Origin: Thauera linaloolentis 47Lol = DSM 12138
Lineage (GTDB): Bacteria > Pseudomonadota > Gammaproteobacteria > Burkholderiales > Rhodocyclaceae
Length of the DNA stretch: 64,000 nt
Assembly: GCF_000310205.1 (NCBI RefSeq)
Contig: NZ_AMXE01000007.1
Span: forward strand, 1 to 64,000
Reading direction: 5' to 3'
In this document: positions 18,601 through 27,667 of the stretch, one piece after another
How positions within the stretch are numbered: the stretch's first letter is position 1
Layout of the letters: each line of letters begins with the position of its first letter
Notes under the pieces: model-generated
What the model was told of the DNA's origin: nothing
Database searches by the model: none
What the model saw: only the letters and a program-made list of their open reading frames with translations
Made by a program: the position numbers and the translations under genes

Positions 18601-19383
18601 ACCTTCGGCGACAAGGTGGACAGCCCCGACGCGGTCAACCTGCCGGTGCAGCTCGCGGTGTCGCTGTTGCAGAACAGCCGTGGCGAGATCGATCTGCACC
18701 TGCCGGTCAGCGGTACCTTGGACGATCCGCAGTTCAGCGTCTTCGGCCTGGTCGTGAAGGTGCTGTTCAACCTGATCGGCAAGGCGGTCACGTCGCCGTT
18801 CTCCCTGCTCGGCTCGGTGCTGGGCGGAGGCGAGGAACTGTCGCATCTCGAGCTGGCGCCGGGCGTGGCCGCGCCGGGCGAGGCCCAGCGGGAAAAACTC
18901 GGCACGCTGGCGACGGCGCTGGTCGACCGGCCCGCGCTCAAGCTCGACGTCACCGGCCGCGCCGACCCCGCGGTCGATGTCGACGGCCTCAAGCAGGCGG
19001 CGCTGCAGCGCATGGTCAAGGCGCAGAAGCTCAAGGCGCTGGTGGCCAAGGGCGAGCAGGCACCGTCGCTCGACGACATCGAACTCGGTGAGGCGGAGTA
19101 TCCGGAACTGTTGAAGAAGGCCTATCGCGAAGGCGACTTCAAGAAGCCGAGGAATCTCATCGGCATGACCAAGGATGTGCCCGTGGCCGACATGGAGGCG
19201 CTGATCCTGGCCAACACCGAAGTCGGCGACAACGAACTGCGTGCGCTGGCGCAGCAGCGTGCCCAGGCGGTGCGCGACTGGCTGGCGGGCGAGGGCGGGG
19301 TGCCCGGCGAGCGCATCTTCGTGCTCGAACCCAAGGTCGAGGCAGTTGGCGACGAAGGGCAGGTGACGTTCTCGCTGCGCTGA
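15601..19383 (+). CDS. DUF748 (AsmA-like) envelope protein
   Basis: The 1260-aa protein has one N-terminal membrane anchor (about 20-40) and then a very long periplasmic body with repeating beta-rich units such as PFTATAEVRGLKI, IRISGGHIRVDD and IDRIEVKRGNIAFSDRF, typical of DUF748/AsmA-like proteins. An Ala/Lys-rich linker interrupts it at about 355-400. The C-terminal portion (LKLDVTGRADPAVD, then QQRAQAVRDWL) resembles an OmpA-like end found in this family. AsmA-like proteins are thought to form hydrophobic grooves bridging inner and outer membrane for lipid traffic. That role is inferred here. The start ATG at 15601 follows the hairpin region. Confidence 0.88.
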   Translation: MTDTTTGPNASPRKRALLRPAMWTAGVVIVIGAIGFFAVPPVAKHYTVKILGETLGRPVSVEGVALNPFTATAEVRGLKILSADAGTEAFAFDALRANVEVIESLVQRGVVLHEVALSGPCVEIGIDENGRHSWSDVAERIASMAEAKDEDPAADESGALFSIGNIRISGGHIRVDDKPRGLQHEVADLEVGVPFISNLPVKVDVFVEPSLSATLDGNPLHMKARLKPFADLNETILDVVLDKFDVTPWLAYAPFEPAFRLPSALLSSNIELSFKQAAEGAPELALRGPLKLEAFQLQDKEGVPVASVPEFELEFADVQPLINRWHFTRLRLAQPEIDLVRLADGGLNLMKLVPVVAEEAAAPKTAATGKDAAAKKDAAAADTVPPDAAAAAAAKGAAPDFLLAHARIRDGVLRFEDRSLAQPFKARIDAINLDLRDLATDSDMPAEIRLDYVTDAGEKLVHEDRLRLEPFEFDGLLNFEAIDAPRYGPYLAQALPGGELRGGKLSGNLRYRIVLDDKGEPRIDLSADALAVRDFALALKGAKDAAVKVPELDVREAVIDLGAQNVKLAALGIKGASVSAVRLKNGEIDLLGLTGPAAKGAKPEGQARNAKSAGKQAEAPWTVAVGKLALQAASVRVEDRTVGKPVVLAVDNIGLEVDGFSTAKGVLSQLKLDSRINRNGRLGVSGSFGLEPLKADLKLDVRSVDLLPIQPYVLEQTKIAISRGNVSTQGRLKLDSGRKGDLLANFRGDVSVGNFASVDRLNATDFLRWRTLRVGGINVHTEPFSLAVQRITLDDFYTRLILDEQGRLNLREIQGGGEQAGGDASAASQQASQSAALDPFIDQTLTNSGPREVEGQRSAELPEPSAPPPPIRIDRIEVKRGNIAFSDRFIRPNYDVNLTDMAGELTGLSTDPDTLATLDLTGRVDKAAPVKVAGELNPFRHDAHLDILASVKDFELTGLSSYAGKYVGYGIAKGKLSAELNYKIEERKLSATNQIFLDQLTFGDKVDSPDAVNLPVQLAVSLLQNSRGEIDLHLPVSGTLDDPQFSVFGLVVKVLFNLIGKAVTSPFSLLGSVLGGGEELSHLELAPGVAAPGEAQREKLGTLATALVDRPALKLDVTGRADPAVDVDGLKQAALQRMVKAQKLKALVAKGEQAPSLDDIELGEAEYPELLKKAYREGDFKKPRNLIGMTKDVPVADMEALILANTEVGDNELRALAQQRAQAVRDWLAGEGGVPGERIFVLEPKVEAVGDEGQVTFSLR

Positions 19384-19404
19384 GCTGCATCCGCCGGGCA
19401 GCGT

Positions 19405-19932
19405 TCAACGCGTGGGCGGCTTGATCGGTTCGGCAAGGTTCAGGTTGCCGACGCCGTCCTGGCCCTTGATCAGGAATTTGCCTGTCGTCTGGTCGCTGCG
19501 GCAGGGCCCGAGCCGGCGGCCGTTGATCTCGGTGCGGGCCGCTGTAGCGCGGCCACCTGCCGCGGATGTGCTGAGCTCGCCTTGGAAGTTGTACTGGAAG
19601 TCGCCTGAGAATTTGCCTTCGATCGTCGCGATGCCGTCTTGCGTGTCGCACTGGGCACGGTAGTAGATGTACAGATCGTCCTTCGACCATGCCTGGTCCC
19701 GGCAGTTGGTTCCGGCGTTCGCCGGTGTGGCCAGCGCATCGTCCCGGACTTTCCCGGTGATGCAGATGTGAAAGCCCTCGGTCTTTGCCGCTTCGCCTGC
19801 GGGCCCGTGGTTGACCAGCCAGAGGCCATGCATCCGTTGCGGTGCTTCGATGGAGTGTGGGGGGGACGCTGGATCGGCGTAAGCGGTTTGAAGTGTTGCG
19901 GCGGCGAGCAGCAGCGGAGCGAGGGCGCGCAT
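19405..19932 (-). CDS. DUF3617-family secreted protein
   Basis: The 175-aa protein has a clear signal peptide (MRALAPLLLAAATLQTAYA). The mature part begins with a GLW element and has four spaced Cys, including HICITGKV and NCRDQAW, the pattern of DUF3617 periplasmic proteins. The function is unknown. It is convergent with the DUF748 gene, and the 22-bp gap holds no obvious terminator. The 114 bp beyond its start contain nothing I recognise. Confidence 0.75.
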   Translation of the reverse strand: MRALAPLLLAAATLQTAYADPASPPHSIEAPQRMHGLWLVNHGPAGEAAKTEGFHICITGKVRDDALATPANAGTNCRDQAWSKDDLYIYYRAQCDTQDGIATIEGKFSGDFQYNFQGELSTSAAGGRATAARTEINGRRLGPCRSDQTTGKFLIKGQDGVGNLNLAEPIKPPTR

Positions 19933-20046
19933 GTTCAGTTCCAGCGATAGGTTGGATATGGGCGTCAGATTAACTGAGTGCCGCAGCGTGGAAATTGAGT
20001 ATGGACAATACTCGGCCCTGTTTTCGCGAGCTTAAGAACAGTCCCC

Positions 20047-20627
20047 TTAGAACATTCCCATTTCCAGCCGCGCCGCTTCGCTCATCATCTCGCGGCTCCA
20101 CGGCGGGTCCCAGGCCAGTTCGACCGTGGCTTCCGTCACCCCCGGCAGTTCGAGCAGCTTCTCGCGCGCCTCGTCGGCGATCAGCGTGCCCATGCCGCAG
20201 CCCGGCGCGGTCAGGGTCATGCGCACTGCCAGGCGGAACCCGCCTTCGGGCAGTGCTTCCGCGGTGCAGCCATAGACCAGGCCGAGATTGACGATGTCGA
20301 TCGGTATTTCCGGGTCATAGCAGGTGCCCAGCACTTCCCAGGCGCTGCGCTCGACGGTATCGGCGTCGAGTTCGCCTTCGGCCGGCGCGGACCGCGGCGC
20401 TGCCGCCCGGGGCTCCAGCCCCAGCGCATCGGCGTCGCGTTCGGCGATGCGGTACAGGTTGCCGCCGCACATCACCGTGATCGAGCCGCCCAGGCGCTGT
20501 GTCACCAAGGCATGAGCGCCCTCGGGCAATGTCTCGGGCCGGCCCCAGGGCACGCTGACGGCGTCGCAGTCGCGCGCGAGCACGCGGGATTCGGTTTCGG
20601 CGTAGCGTTCGCCCATGATCGTCTCCG

Positions 20628-20631
<4 letters not shown>
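20047..20631 (-). CDS. sufT: SufT-like Fe-S assembly protein
   Basis: The 194-aa protein ends in a DUF59/MIP18-like domain with CYDPEIPIDIVNLGLVYG and LTAPGCGMGTLI, the Cys-containing motifs expected of SufT. The N-terminal part (about 1-85) is the extension seen in the longer SufT proteins. The start codon overlaps the sufU stop as ATGA, so the M at 20631 is preferred over an internal one at 20616. It is the last gene of the suf operon and probably helps deliver or mature Fe-S clusters. Confidence 0.88.
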
Positions 20632-21080
<449 letters not shown>

Positions 21081-21092
21081 GTCGTCGTCCTT

Positions 21093-22358
21093 TCAGGCAT
21101 GCCGGTGCGTGCCGAACAGGTCCTGCGCCTTGCCGATGGCGGCGGTCAGGGCATCGATATCAGCCGTGGTGTTGTACATCGCCAGCGAGGCGCGCGCGGT
21201 GCCGGGGATGCCGAGCCGCGTCATCAGCGGCATGGCGCAGTGATGGCCGGCGCGGATGGCGACGCCTTCGGCGTCGAGGATGGTGCCGAGGTCGTGCGGG
21301 TGGATGCCGTCGACGAGGAAGGACAGGATGCCCGCTTTGTGCCTGGCCGTGCCCACCAGCCTTACACCGCGAATCGCCCCGAGTGCCGCCGTGGCGTGGT
21401 CGAGCAGGGCGTGTTCGTGCGCCGCGATGCGTTCCAGGCCGATGTCCTGCACGTAGTCGATGGCGGCGGCCAGGCCGATGGCGCCGGCGATGTTCGGGGT
21501 GCCGGCCTCGAAGCGCTGCGGCGCGTCGGCCCAGGTGCTGCGTTCGAAGGACACGGTGCGGATCATGTCGCCGCCGCCTTGCCAGGGCGGCATCGCCCGC
21601 AGGATGCGCCCGCGCCCGTAGAGTGCGCCGATGCCGGTCGGGCCGTACAGCTTGTGGCCGGAGAAGGCGTAGAAGTCGCAGCCTATGGCCTGTACGTCCA
21701 CCGCCTGGTGGGCGACGGCCTGGGCACCGTCGACGAGCACGACCGCGCCGGCAGCATGGGCGCGCGCGGTGAGTTCGGCCACCGGGTTGATGCTGCCGAG
21801 CGCGTTCGACACGTGGGTGATGGCGACGAGCTGGGTGTCCGACGTCAGCAAGGCATCGAAGGCGTTGAGGTCGAGTTCGCCCGCATCGCTGACCGGTACC
21901 ACCTTGAGCACGGCGCCGGTCTGCTCGCACAGCAGCTGCCAGGGCACGATGTTGGAGTGGTGCTCCATCGCGGTGACGAGGATCTCGTCGCCGGCGCGCA
22001 GTTCGGCGCGCCCCCAGCTTTGCGCGACGAGGTTGATCGCCTCGGTGGTGCCGCGGGTGAACACGATCTCATCCGCGTGCGCGGCGTTGATGAAGCGCTG
22101 CACCGTGGCGCGCGCGGCATCGTAGAGTTCGGTCGCGTGCTGCGACAGCCAATGCACGCCGCGGTGGATGTTGGCGTTGGATTCCAGATAGAAGCGCCGC
22201 TCGGCCTCGACCACGGCCAGCGGCTTTTGCGTGGTGGCGCCATTGTCTAGGTAGACGAGGCGGCGGCCATGCACGGTGCGGGAGAGGATGGGAAAGTCGG
22301 CGGCGGTGTCGAGCGGCGCGGCGCCGGTGTGCCGGGCGGCAGGGGTGGTCGTGCTCAC
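21093..22358 (-). CDS. sufS: Cysteine desulfurase SufS
   Basis: The 421-aa PLP enzyme is of group II. The PLP lysine lies in SGHKLYGPTGIGALYG and the persulfide Cys in RAGHHCAMPL. It releases sulfur from cysteine for cluster assembly, normally passing it to SufU in operons of this kind. The start overlaps the sufD stop by 4 bp. Confidence 0.95.
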   Translation of the reverse strand: MSTTTPAARHTGAAPLDTAADFPILSRTVHGRRLVYLDNGATTQKPLAVVEAERRFYLESNANIHRGVHWLSQHATELYDAARATVQRFINAAHADEIVFTRGTTEAINLVAQSWGRAELRAGDEILVTAMEHHSNIVPWQLLCEQTGAVLKVVPVSDAGELDLNAFDALLTSDTQLVAITHVSNALGSINPVAELTARAHAAGAVVLVDGAQAVAHQAVDVQAIGCDFYAFSGHKLYGPTGIGALYGRGRILRAMPPWQGGGDMIRTVSFERSTWADAPQRFEAGTPNIAGAIGLAAAIDYVQDIGLERIAAHEHALLDHATAALGAIRGVRLVGTARHKAGILSFLVDGIHPHDLGTILDAEGVAIRAGHHCAMPLMTRLGIPGTARASLAMYNTTADIDALTAAIGKAQDLFGTHRHA

Positions 22359-23665
22359 AGCAGTTCCTCCAGCAGGGCACTGCCCGGCAGGCGGGCGAGC
22401 AGGGTGGCGCGGGCATGCCTGCGCAGCGAATCCTGCGCGATGCGTTCGATCACCTCGGCGGCGAAGGCGTAGGTCAGCAACTGGCGCGCGTGGGTTTCAT
22501 CCACGCCGCGCGTGCGCAGGTAGAACAGCGCGTCCTCGTCGATCTGGCCCACGGTGGCGCCGTGCGCGCATTTCACGTCGTCGGCGTAGATTTCCAGTTC
22601 CGGGCGGGCGTCGGCCTCGGCCAGCTTCGACAGCAGCAGGTTGTCGCAGCGCTGGATGGCGTCGGTGCGCTGTGCATCCTGGGCGACGATGATGCGGCCG
22701 GCGAACACGCCGCGCGCGTTGCCGTCGACCAGGCCGCGGTAGTGCTCGCGGCTGGTGCCCAGCGGATGCGCATGCTCGATCAGCGTGTGATGATCGACGT
22801 GGCGCCGGCCATCGACGTGGTACAGGCCGTTGAGCAACGCCTCGCAGCCTTCGCCGTCGAAGCGGGTGTGGATGTCGTTGCGCGCCAGCCTGGCGCCGAA
22901 GGACAGCGAGTGCGAGGCGACATGCGCACCGCGTGCCTGGCTGGCCTCGATCTGTGCCAGGTGGATCGCCCGTTCGTCCTGCCGTTGCAGCTTGACGTGG
23001 GTGACGCGCGCATCCTGCGCGGCCTGCACGCGGGTGACCACGGTGCCGAGCGTGGCGCCGCCGCCGAGGTGGTGTTCGACGATGCTGGCTTCGCTGCCGG
23101 CCTCGGCCACGATCAGGTTGCGCACATGGGTGTCGGCCGCGCCGGTGGCGCCGATGAAGACCAGGTGCAGCGGATGTTCCAGGGCGGTGCCGCGCGCGAG
23201 ATGGACGAAGGCGCCGTCGCTGCACAGGGCGAGGTTGAGCGCATGGGGGGCGGCGGCGTCCCGGGCCGTGCCGAAGGCGGTCTCGACCGCCTCGGGGCGG
23301 TGTGCCAGGGCCTCGGACAGCGCGCAGATCGTGACGCCTGCCGGCACTGCGGCCATCACCGACAGGGCCGGCTCGGCGCGGCCGTCTACGAACACCAGCC
23401 AGTGGTCGCCGTCGTCGAAGCCGGTGCGCAGCGCGGCCAGTGTCGTGGCCGGATGCGGCGCGGCTTCGGGTGCGGCCAGCTCGTGCTGTTCGAGAAAGGC
23501 AAGCGAGGTGTGGCGCCAGGCTTCGAGCCGGCTCGTCGGCCAGCCGAGCGCGGCGAAGCGTTCGATCGCGTCGTGGCGGCGCGTGGCGAGCCACGGCACG
23601 GCGGCACCCGGCAGGGTGGCGGCGCGCTCGCGATGGCGGGCGACCCAGGTGTCGATGGCGTTCAT
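22355..23665 (-). CDS. sufD: SufD component of the SufBCD scaffold
   Basis: The 436-aa protein has the beta-helical core of SufB/SufD and the C-terminal motif CAHGATVGQIDEDALFYL found in both paralogues. It is more divergent at the N-terminus than SufB, as expected for SufD. It forms the scaffold complex with SufB and the ATPase SufC. It is separated from sufC by 3 bp. Confidence 0.94.
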   Translation of the reverse strand: MNAIDTWVARHRERAATLPGAAVPWLATRRHDAIERFAALGWPTSRLEAWRHTSLAFLEQHELAAPEAAPHPATTLAALRTGFDDGDHWLVFVDGRAEPALSVMAAVPAGVTICALSEALAHRPEAVETAFGTARDAAAPHALNLALCSDGAFVHLARGTALEHPLHLVFIGATGAADTHVRNLIVAEAGSEASIVEHHLGGGATLGTVVTRVQAAQDARVTHVKLQRQDERAIHLAQIEASQARGAHVASHSLSFGARLARNDIHTRFDGEGCEALLNGLYHVDGRRHVDHHTLIEHAHPLGTSREHYRGLVDGNARGVFAGRIIVAQDAQRTDAIQRCDNLLLSKLAEADARPELEIYADDVKCAHGATVGQIDEDALFYLRTRGVDETHARQLLTYAFAAEVIERIAQDSLRRHARATLLARLPGSALLEELL

Positions 23666-23668
23666 GGT

Positions 23669-24448
23669 TCAGCCTCCCGTCGCGCCCGTCGCCGGGGCGG
23701 CCTTGGCGCCCGCGTCGATCCAGCCGTAGCCGTGCTCTTCCAGCTCCAGCGCCAGCTCGCGGCCGCCGGACCGCACGATGCGGCCGTGCGACAGCACATG
23801 CACCTGGTCGGGCACGATGTAGTCCAGCAGGCGCTGGTAGTGGGTGATGACGATCATCGAACGCTCGGGCGAGCGCAGGCGGTTGACGCCTTCGGCGACG
23901 ATGCGCAGCGCATCGATGTCCAGGCCCGAATCGGTCTCGTCCAGTACCGCCAGCTTCGGCTCCAGCAGCGCCATCTGCAGCACTTCGTTGCGCTTCTTCT
24001 CGCCGCCGGAAAAGCCTTCGTTCACCGAGCGGTAGAGAAACTCCTCGCGCATGCCCACGGCCTTCATCTCGGCCTTCACCCGCGAGAGGAAATCCATCGC
24101 GTCGTATTCGGGCAGGCCGCGATGGCGGCGGATGGCATTGACCGCCGCCTTCAGGAAGTAGGCGTTGGAAACGCCGGGGATTTCGACCGGGTACTGGAAG
24201 GCGAGGAAGAGCCCGGCGCGGGCGCGTTCCTCGGCGGGCAGCGCGAGCAGGTCGGTGCCGTCCCAGTCGACCGCGCCGCCGGTCACCTGGAAGGTGTCGC
24301 GGCCGGCCAGCACCTGGGCCAGCGTGCTCTTGCCCGAGCCGTTGGGCCCCATGATGGCGTGCACCTCGCCGTCCTTCACTTCGAGGTTCAGGCCGTTCAG
24401 GATGGCCTTGCCATCCACTGCGGCGTGTAGGTTGTCGATCTTCAGCAT
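23669..24448 (-). CDS. sufC: SufC ATPase
   Basis: The 259-aa ABC-type ATPase has Walker A GPNGSGKST (about 36-44), signature SGGEKKRNE, Walker B AVLDETDSGLD and a His switch in MIVITHYQR. It powers the SufBCD complex. It lies 17 bp after sufB. Confidence 0.96.
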   Translation of the reverse strand: MLKIDNLHAAVDGKAILNGLNLEVKDGEVHAIMGPNGSGKSTLAQVLAGRDTFQVTGGAVDWDGTDLLALPAEERARAGLFLAFQYPVEIPGVSNAYFLKAAVNAIRRHRGLPEYDAMDFLSRVKAEMKAVGMREEFLYRSVNEGFSGGEKKRNEVLQMALLEPKLAVLDETDSGLDIDALRIVAEGVNRLRSPERSMIVITHYQRLLDYIVPDQVHVLSHGRIVRSGGRELALELEEHGYGWIDAGAKAAPATGATGG

Positions 24449-24465
24449 GTTCTTTCTCCTTGTCC

Positions 24466-25941
<1,476 letters not shown>

Positions 25942-25959
25942 GTGGAATTCTCCTGTCGT

Positions 25960-26439
25960 TCAGCCTGCGTTGCGTGCGAGACGGCCGGGGCCGGATACAC
26001 GCTGGCTGGCCGGGGAAGGGGCGTTGGAGAGATCGGGGGGCGGTGTCATCTCTGCGATGCTCACGCCCTGCAGGGCCTCGCGCACCACGGCGTTGATGCG
26101 GATCCAGCTGCCGCGGATCCGACAGCCGGTTTCCAGGCTGCAGGTACCGCTGCCGGCGCTGCATTCGGTGAGCCCGAAAGGCTGTTCTTCCAGTGCATCG
26201 ACGATGTCGGCGATGCTGATCTGCTCGGGCGGCCGCGACAGCAGGTAGCCGCCGCGGGTGCCGCGATGGCTCAGCACCAGCCCGTGCCGTCCCAGGGCCT
26301 TGAGGACCTTGCTGACGGTGGCGAGGCCGAGGCCGAGGGCGTCGGCCAGTTCGGTCGCGCTCACCACTTGTGCGGGTGTGGCCGCCATTTGGGTCACGAT
26401 CAGGGTGCCGTAGTCGGTGAGCTTGCTGATCCGAAGCAT
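25960..26439 (-). CDS. Rrf2-family regulator of the suf operon
   Basis: The 159-aa winged-helix protein begins MLRISKLTDYGTLIVTQMA, the classic Rrf2/IscR opening. It has three Cys in CSAGSGTCSLETGC (about 97-110), a possible Fe-S ligand set. A longer in-frame start at 26481 adds an unconserved stretch overlapping the promoter and is rejected. As first gene of the suf operon it probably autoregulates it in response to cluster status. Confidence 0.92.
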   Translation of the reverse strand: MLRISKLTDYGTLIVTQMAATPAQVVSATELADALGLGLATVSKVLKALGRHGLVLSHRGTRGGYLLSRPPEQISIADIVDALEEQPFGLTECSAGSGTCSLETGCRIRGSWIRINAVVREALQGVSIAEMTPPPDLSNAPSPASQRVSGPGRLARNAG

Positions 26440-26476
26440 GATGGGATGTCTCCAGGAAGGCTTTCTGTCGAGCGTG

Positions 26477-26509
26477 TGCAAACTGTACTAAATTGGTACT
26501 GTATTTGCA
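26477..26509. promoter_or_regulatory. Candidate Rrf2 operator upstream of suf operon
   Basis: An unusually AT-rich patch carries nested inverted repeats: TGCAAA at 26477 with TTTGCA at 26504, and GTAC at 26485 with GTAC at 26496. It sits 38-70 bp upstream of the regulator gene. The regulator that binds is inferred to be the Rrf2 protein. Confidence 0.4.
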
Positions 26510-26633
26510 AGATGCCGCCTTGGAAGCAAATGGAAACCGGCGGATGCGTGGCGCGAGCGCCACTGGAGCGGGGCGTGAATCCGGCGCCGGGCCTATGATG
26601 GAAAGCGCAGGAGGCGTTGCGGGAGGACTGAAC

Positions 26634-26822
26634 ATGGAACTGGAAACGGGCCGGATCTATCCGGTGCGCCTGTGCAGCGGCGAAATCCGGGCATGGCGTT
26701 TCGAGGGCCGGGATGGCCGCGGCTTTGCCTGGTGGCGCGACGCGGAAACGGGCGTGGGTTTTTCCGAGGCGGGCGTGCTCTATGCATGGGAGCTTCTGCC
26801 CGAGGGAGAGTGCGATGCCTGA
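26634..26822 (+). CDS. Small conserved-looking protein paired with the hydroxylase
   Basis: The 62-aa, Trp- and Gly-rich protein (MELETGRIYPVRLCSGEIRA) has a strong GGGAGG ribosome site 7 nt before ATG. It overlaps the next gene by 8 bp, so the two are likely translated together. No domain is recognised. It reads like a small beta-barrel-type protein. Confidence 0.55.
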   Translation: MELETGRIYPVRLCSGEIRAWRFEGRDGRGFAWWRDAETGVGFSEAGVLYAWELLPEGECDA

Positions 26823-27375
26823 GTCGTGGTGGATCCGCGCGGCGCTGCCTTTTCCTGCTTCGCTTGCGCTACCGGCGCTCGGCTTGTGCGCCGTCTGGCT
26901 GCTGTGGCCGCAGGCGGCTGGCGTGGGGGGCGTGGCGATCGCGGCCCTGGCCGGGCTGGCCGCCTGGACGCTGCTCGAATACGTGCTGCACCGCTTCATG
27001 ATGCATCACGTGGAGCCATTCCGCGCCTGGCACCTGGCGCATCACCGCAACCCGCTGGCGCCGATCCGGGTGCCGGTCGCATTCAGCCTCGCGCTGGTGC
27101 TGGTCATGCTCGGCCTGCCGCTCGCGGTACTGGGCGTGCTGGGGATGGATGGCCTGGCGGCGCCATTTTCGGTCGGCCTGCTGCTTGGCGACGTGCTGCA
27201 GGAAAGCGTGCACCAGCGGCTGCACGCGCAGGAGGTGTCCGGCCATTGGCTGTCGCACTTGCGCGAACACCATGGCGGGCACCACTTCAGGGACGAAAGC
27301 CTTGCCTTCGGCACGTTGACGGATTTCTGGGACCGTTGCTTCGGTACCTGTCCGCCATCCGCGGAGAGGCGTTGA
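26815..27375 (+). CDS. Fatty acid hydroxylase / sterol desaturase superfamily membrane protein
   Basis: The 186-aa protein has 4 hydrophobic segments and the His clusters of the di-iron membrane hydroxylases: HRFMMHH (about 60-66), HLAHH, HQRLH and HLREHHGGHH. The arrangement fits the short, carotenoid/fatty-acid hydroxylase-like branch. It probably adds a hydroxyl or desaturates a lipid tail in the inner membrane, but the substrate is unknown. It overlaps the preceding small gene. Confidence 0.83.
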   Translation: MPESWWIRAALPFPASLALPALGLCAVWLLWPQAAGVGGVAIAALAGLAAWTLLEYVLHRFMMHHVEPFRAWHLAHHRNPLAPIRVPVAFSLALVLVMLGLPLAVLGVLGMDGLAAPFSVGLLLGDVLQESVHQRLHAQEVSGHWLSHLREHHGGHHFRDESLAFGTLTDFWDRCFGTCPPSAERR

Positions 27376-27512
27376 AGCGGGATCCAGGGCCAGCGGCGGC
27401 TGGCACGCGCCACTTCGCTGGCGAGCGTGGCCCAGCCCGGGATCATCAGGGTACCGCCGACGGGTGCCACTGCGCCCAGCCAGCGTGGTCCGCCCAGTGC
27501 CGGTACAAGAAG
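27375..27512 (-). pseudogene. Remnant of a DUF423 membrane protein (C-terminal end)
   Basis: Read on the minus strand this stretch gives LLVPALGGPRWLGAVAPVGG and then TLMIPGWATLA. That matches the last helix region of DUF423 proteins, where a G-x-R-W-L-G-A-x-x-P-x-G-G motif is followed by a GW-x-x-LA helix. No matching N-terminal part or start is present in frame. The rest of 27376-27667 holds only the ribosome site of the next gene. Confidence 0.45.
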
Positions 27513-27667
27513 CGAAGGCGGGCACTGTAGGCGGAAGCCGTGAATGCCCAAGCGCGCGGACGCGTCTTTTCGATGGCTTCGCTTCGCTCGCCGAGGCTGG
27601 GAAGTGCATGAGCCAGAATGGATTCGCTGGCAGATACGAGACAGGTCTCTGATGGAGGTGAAATAGG

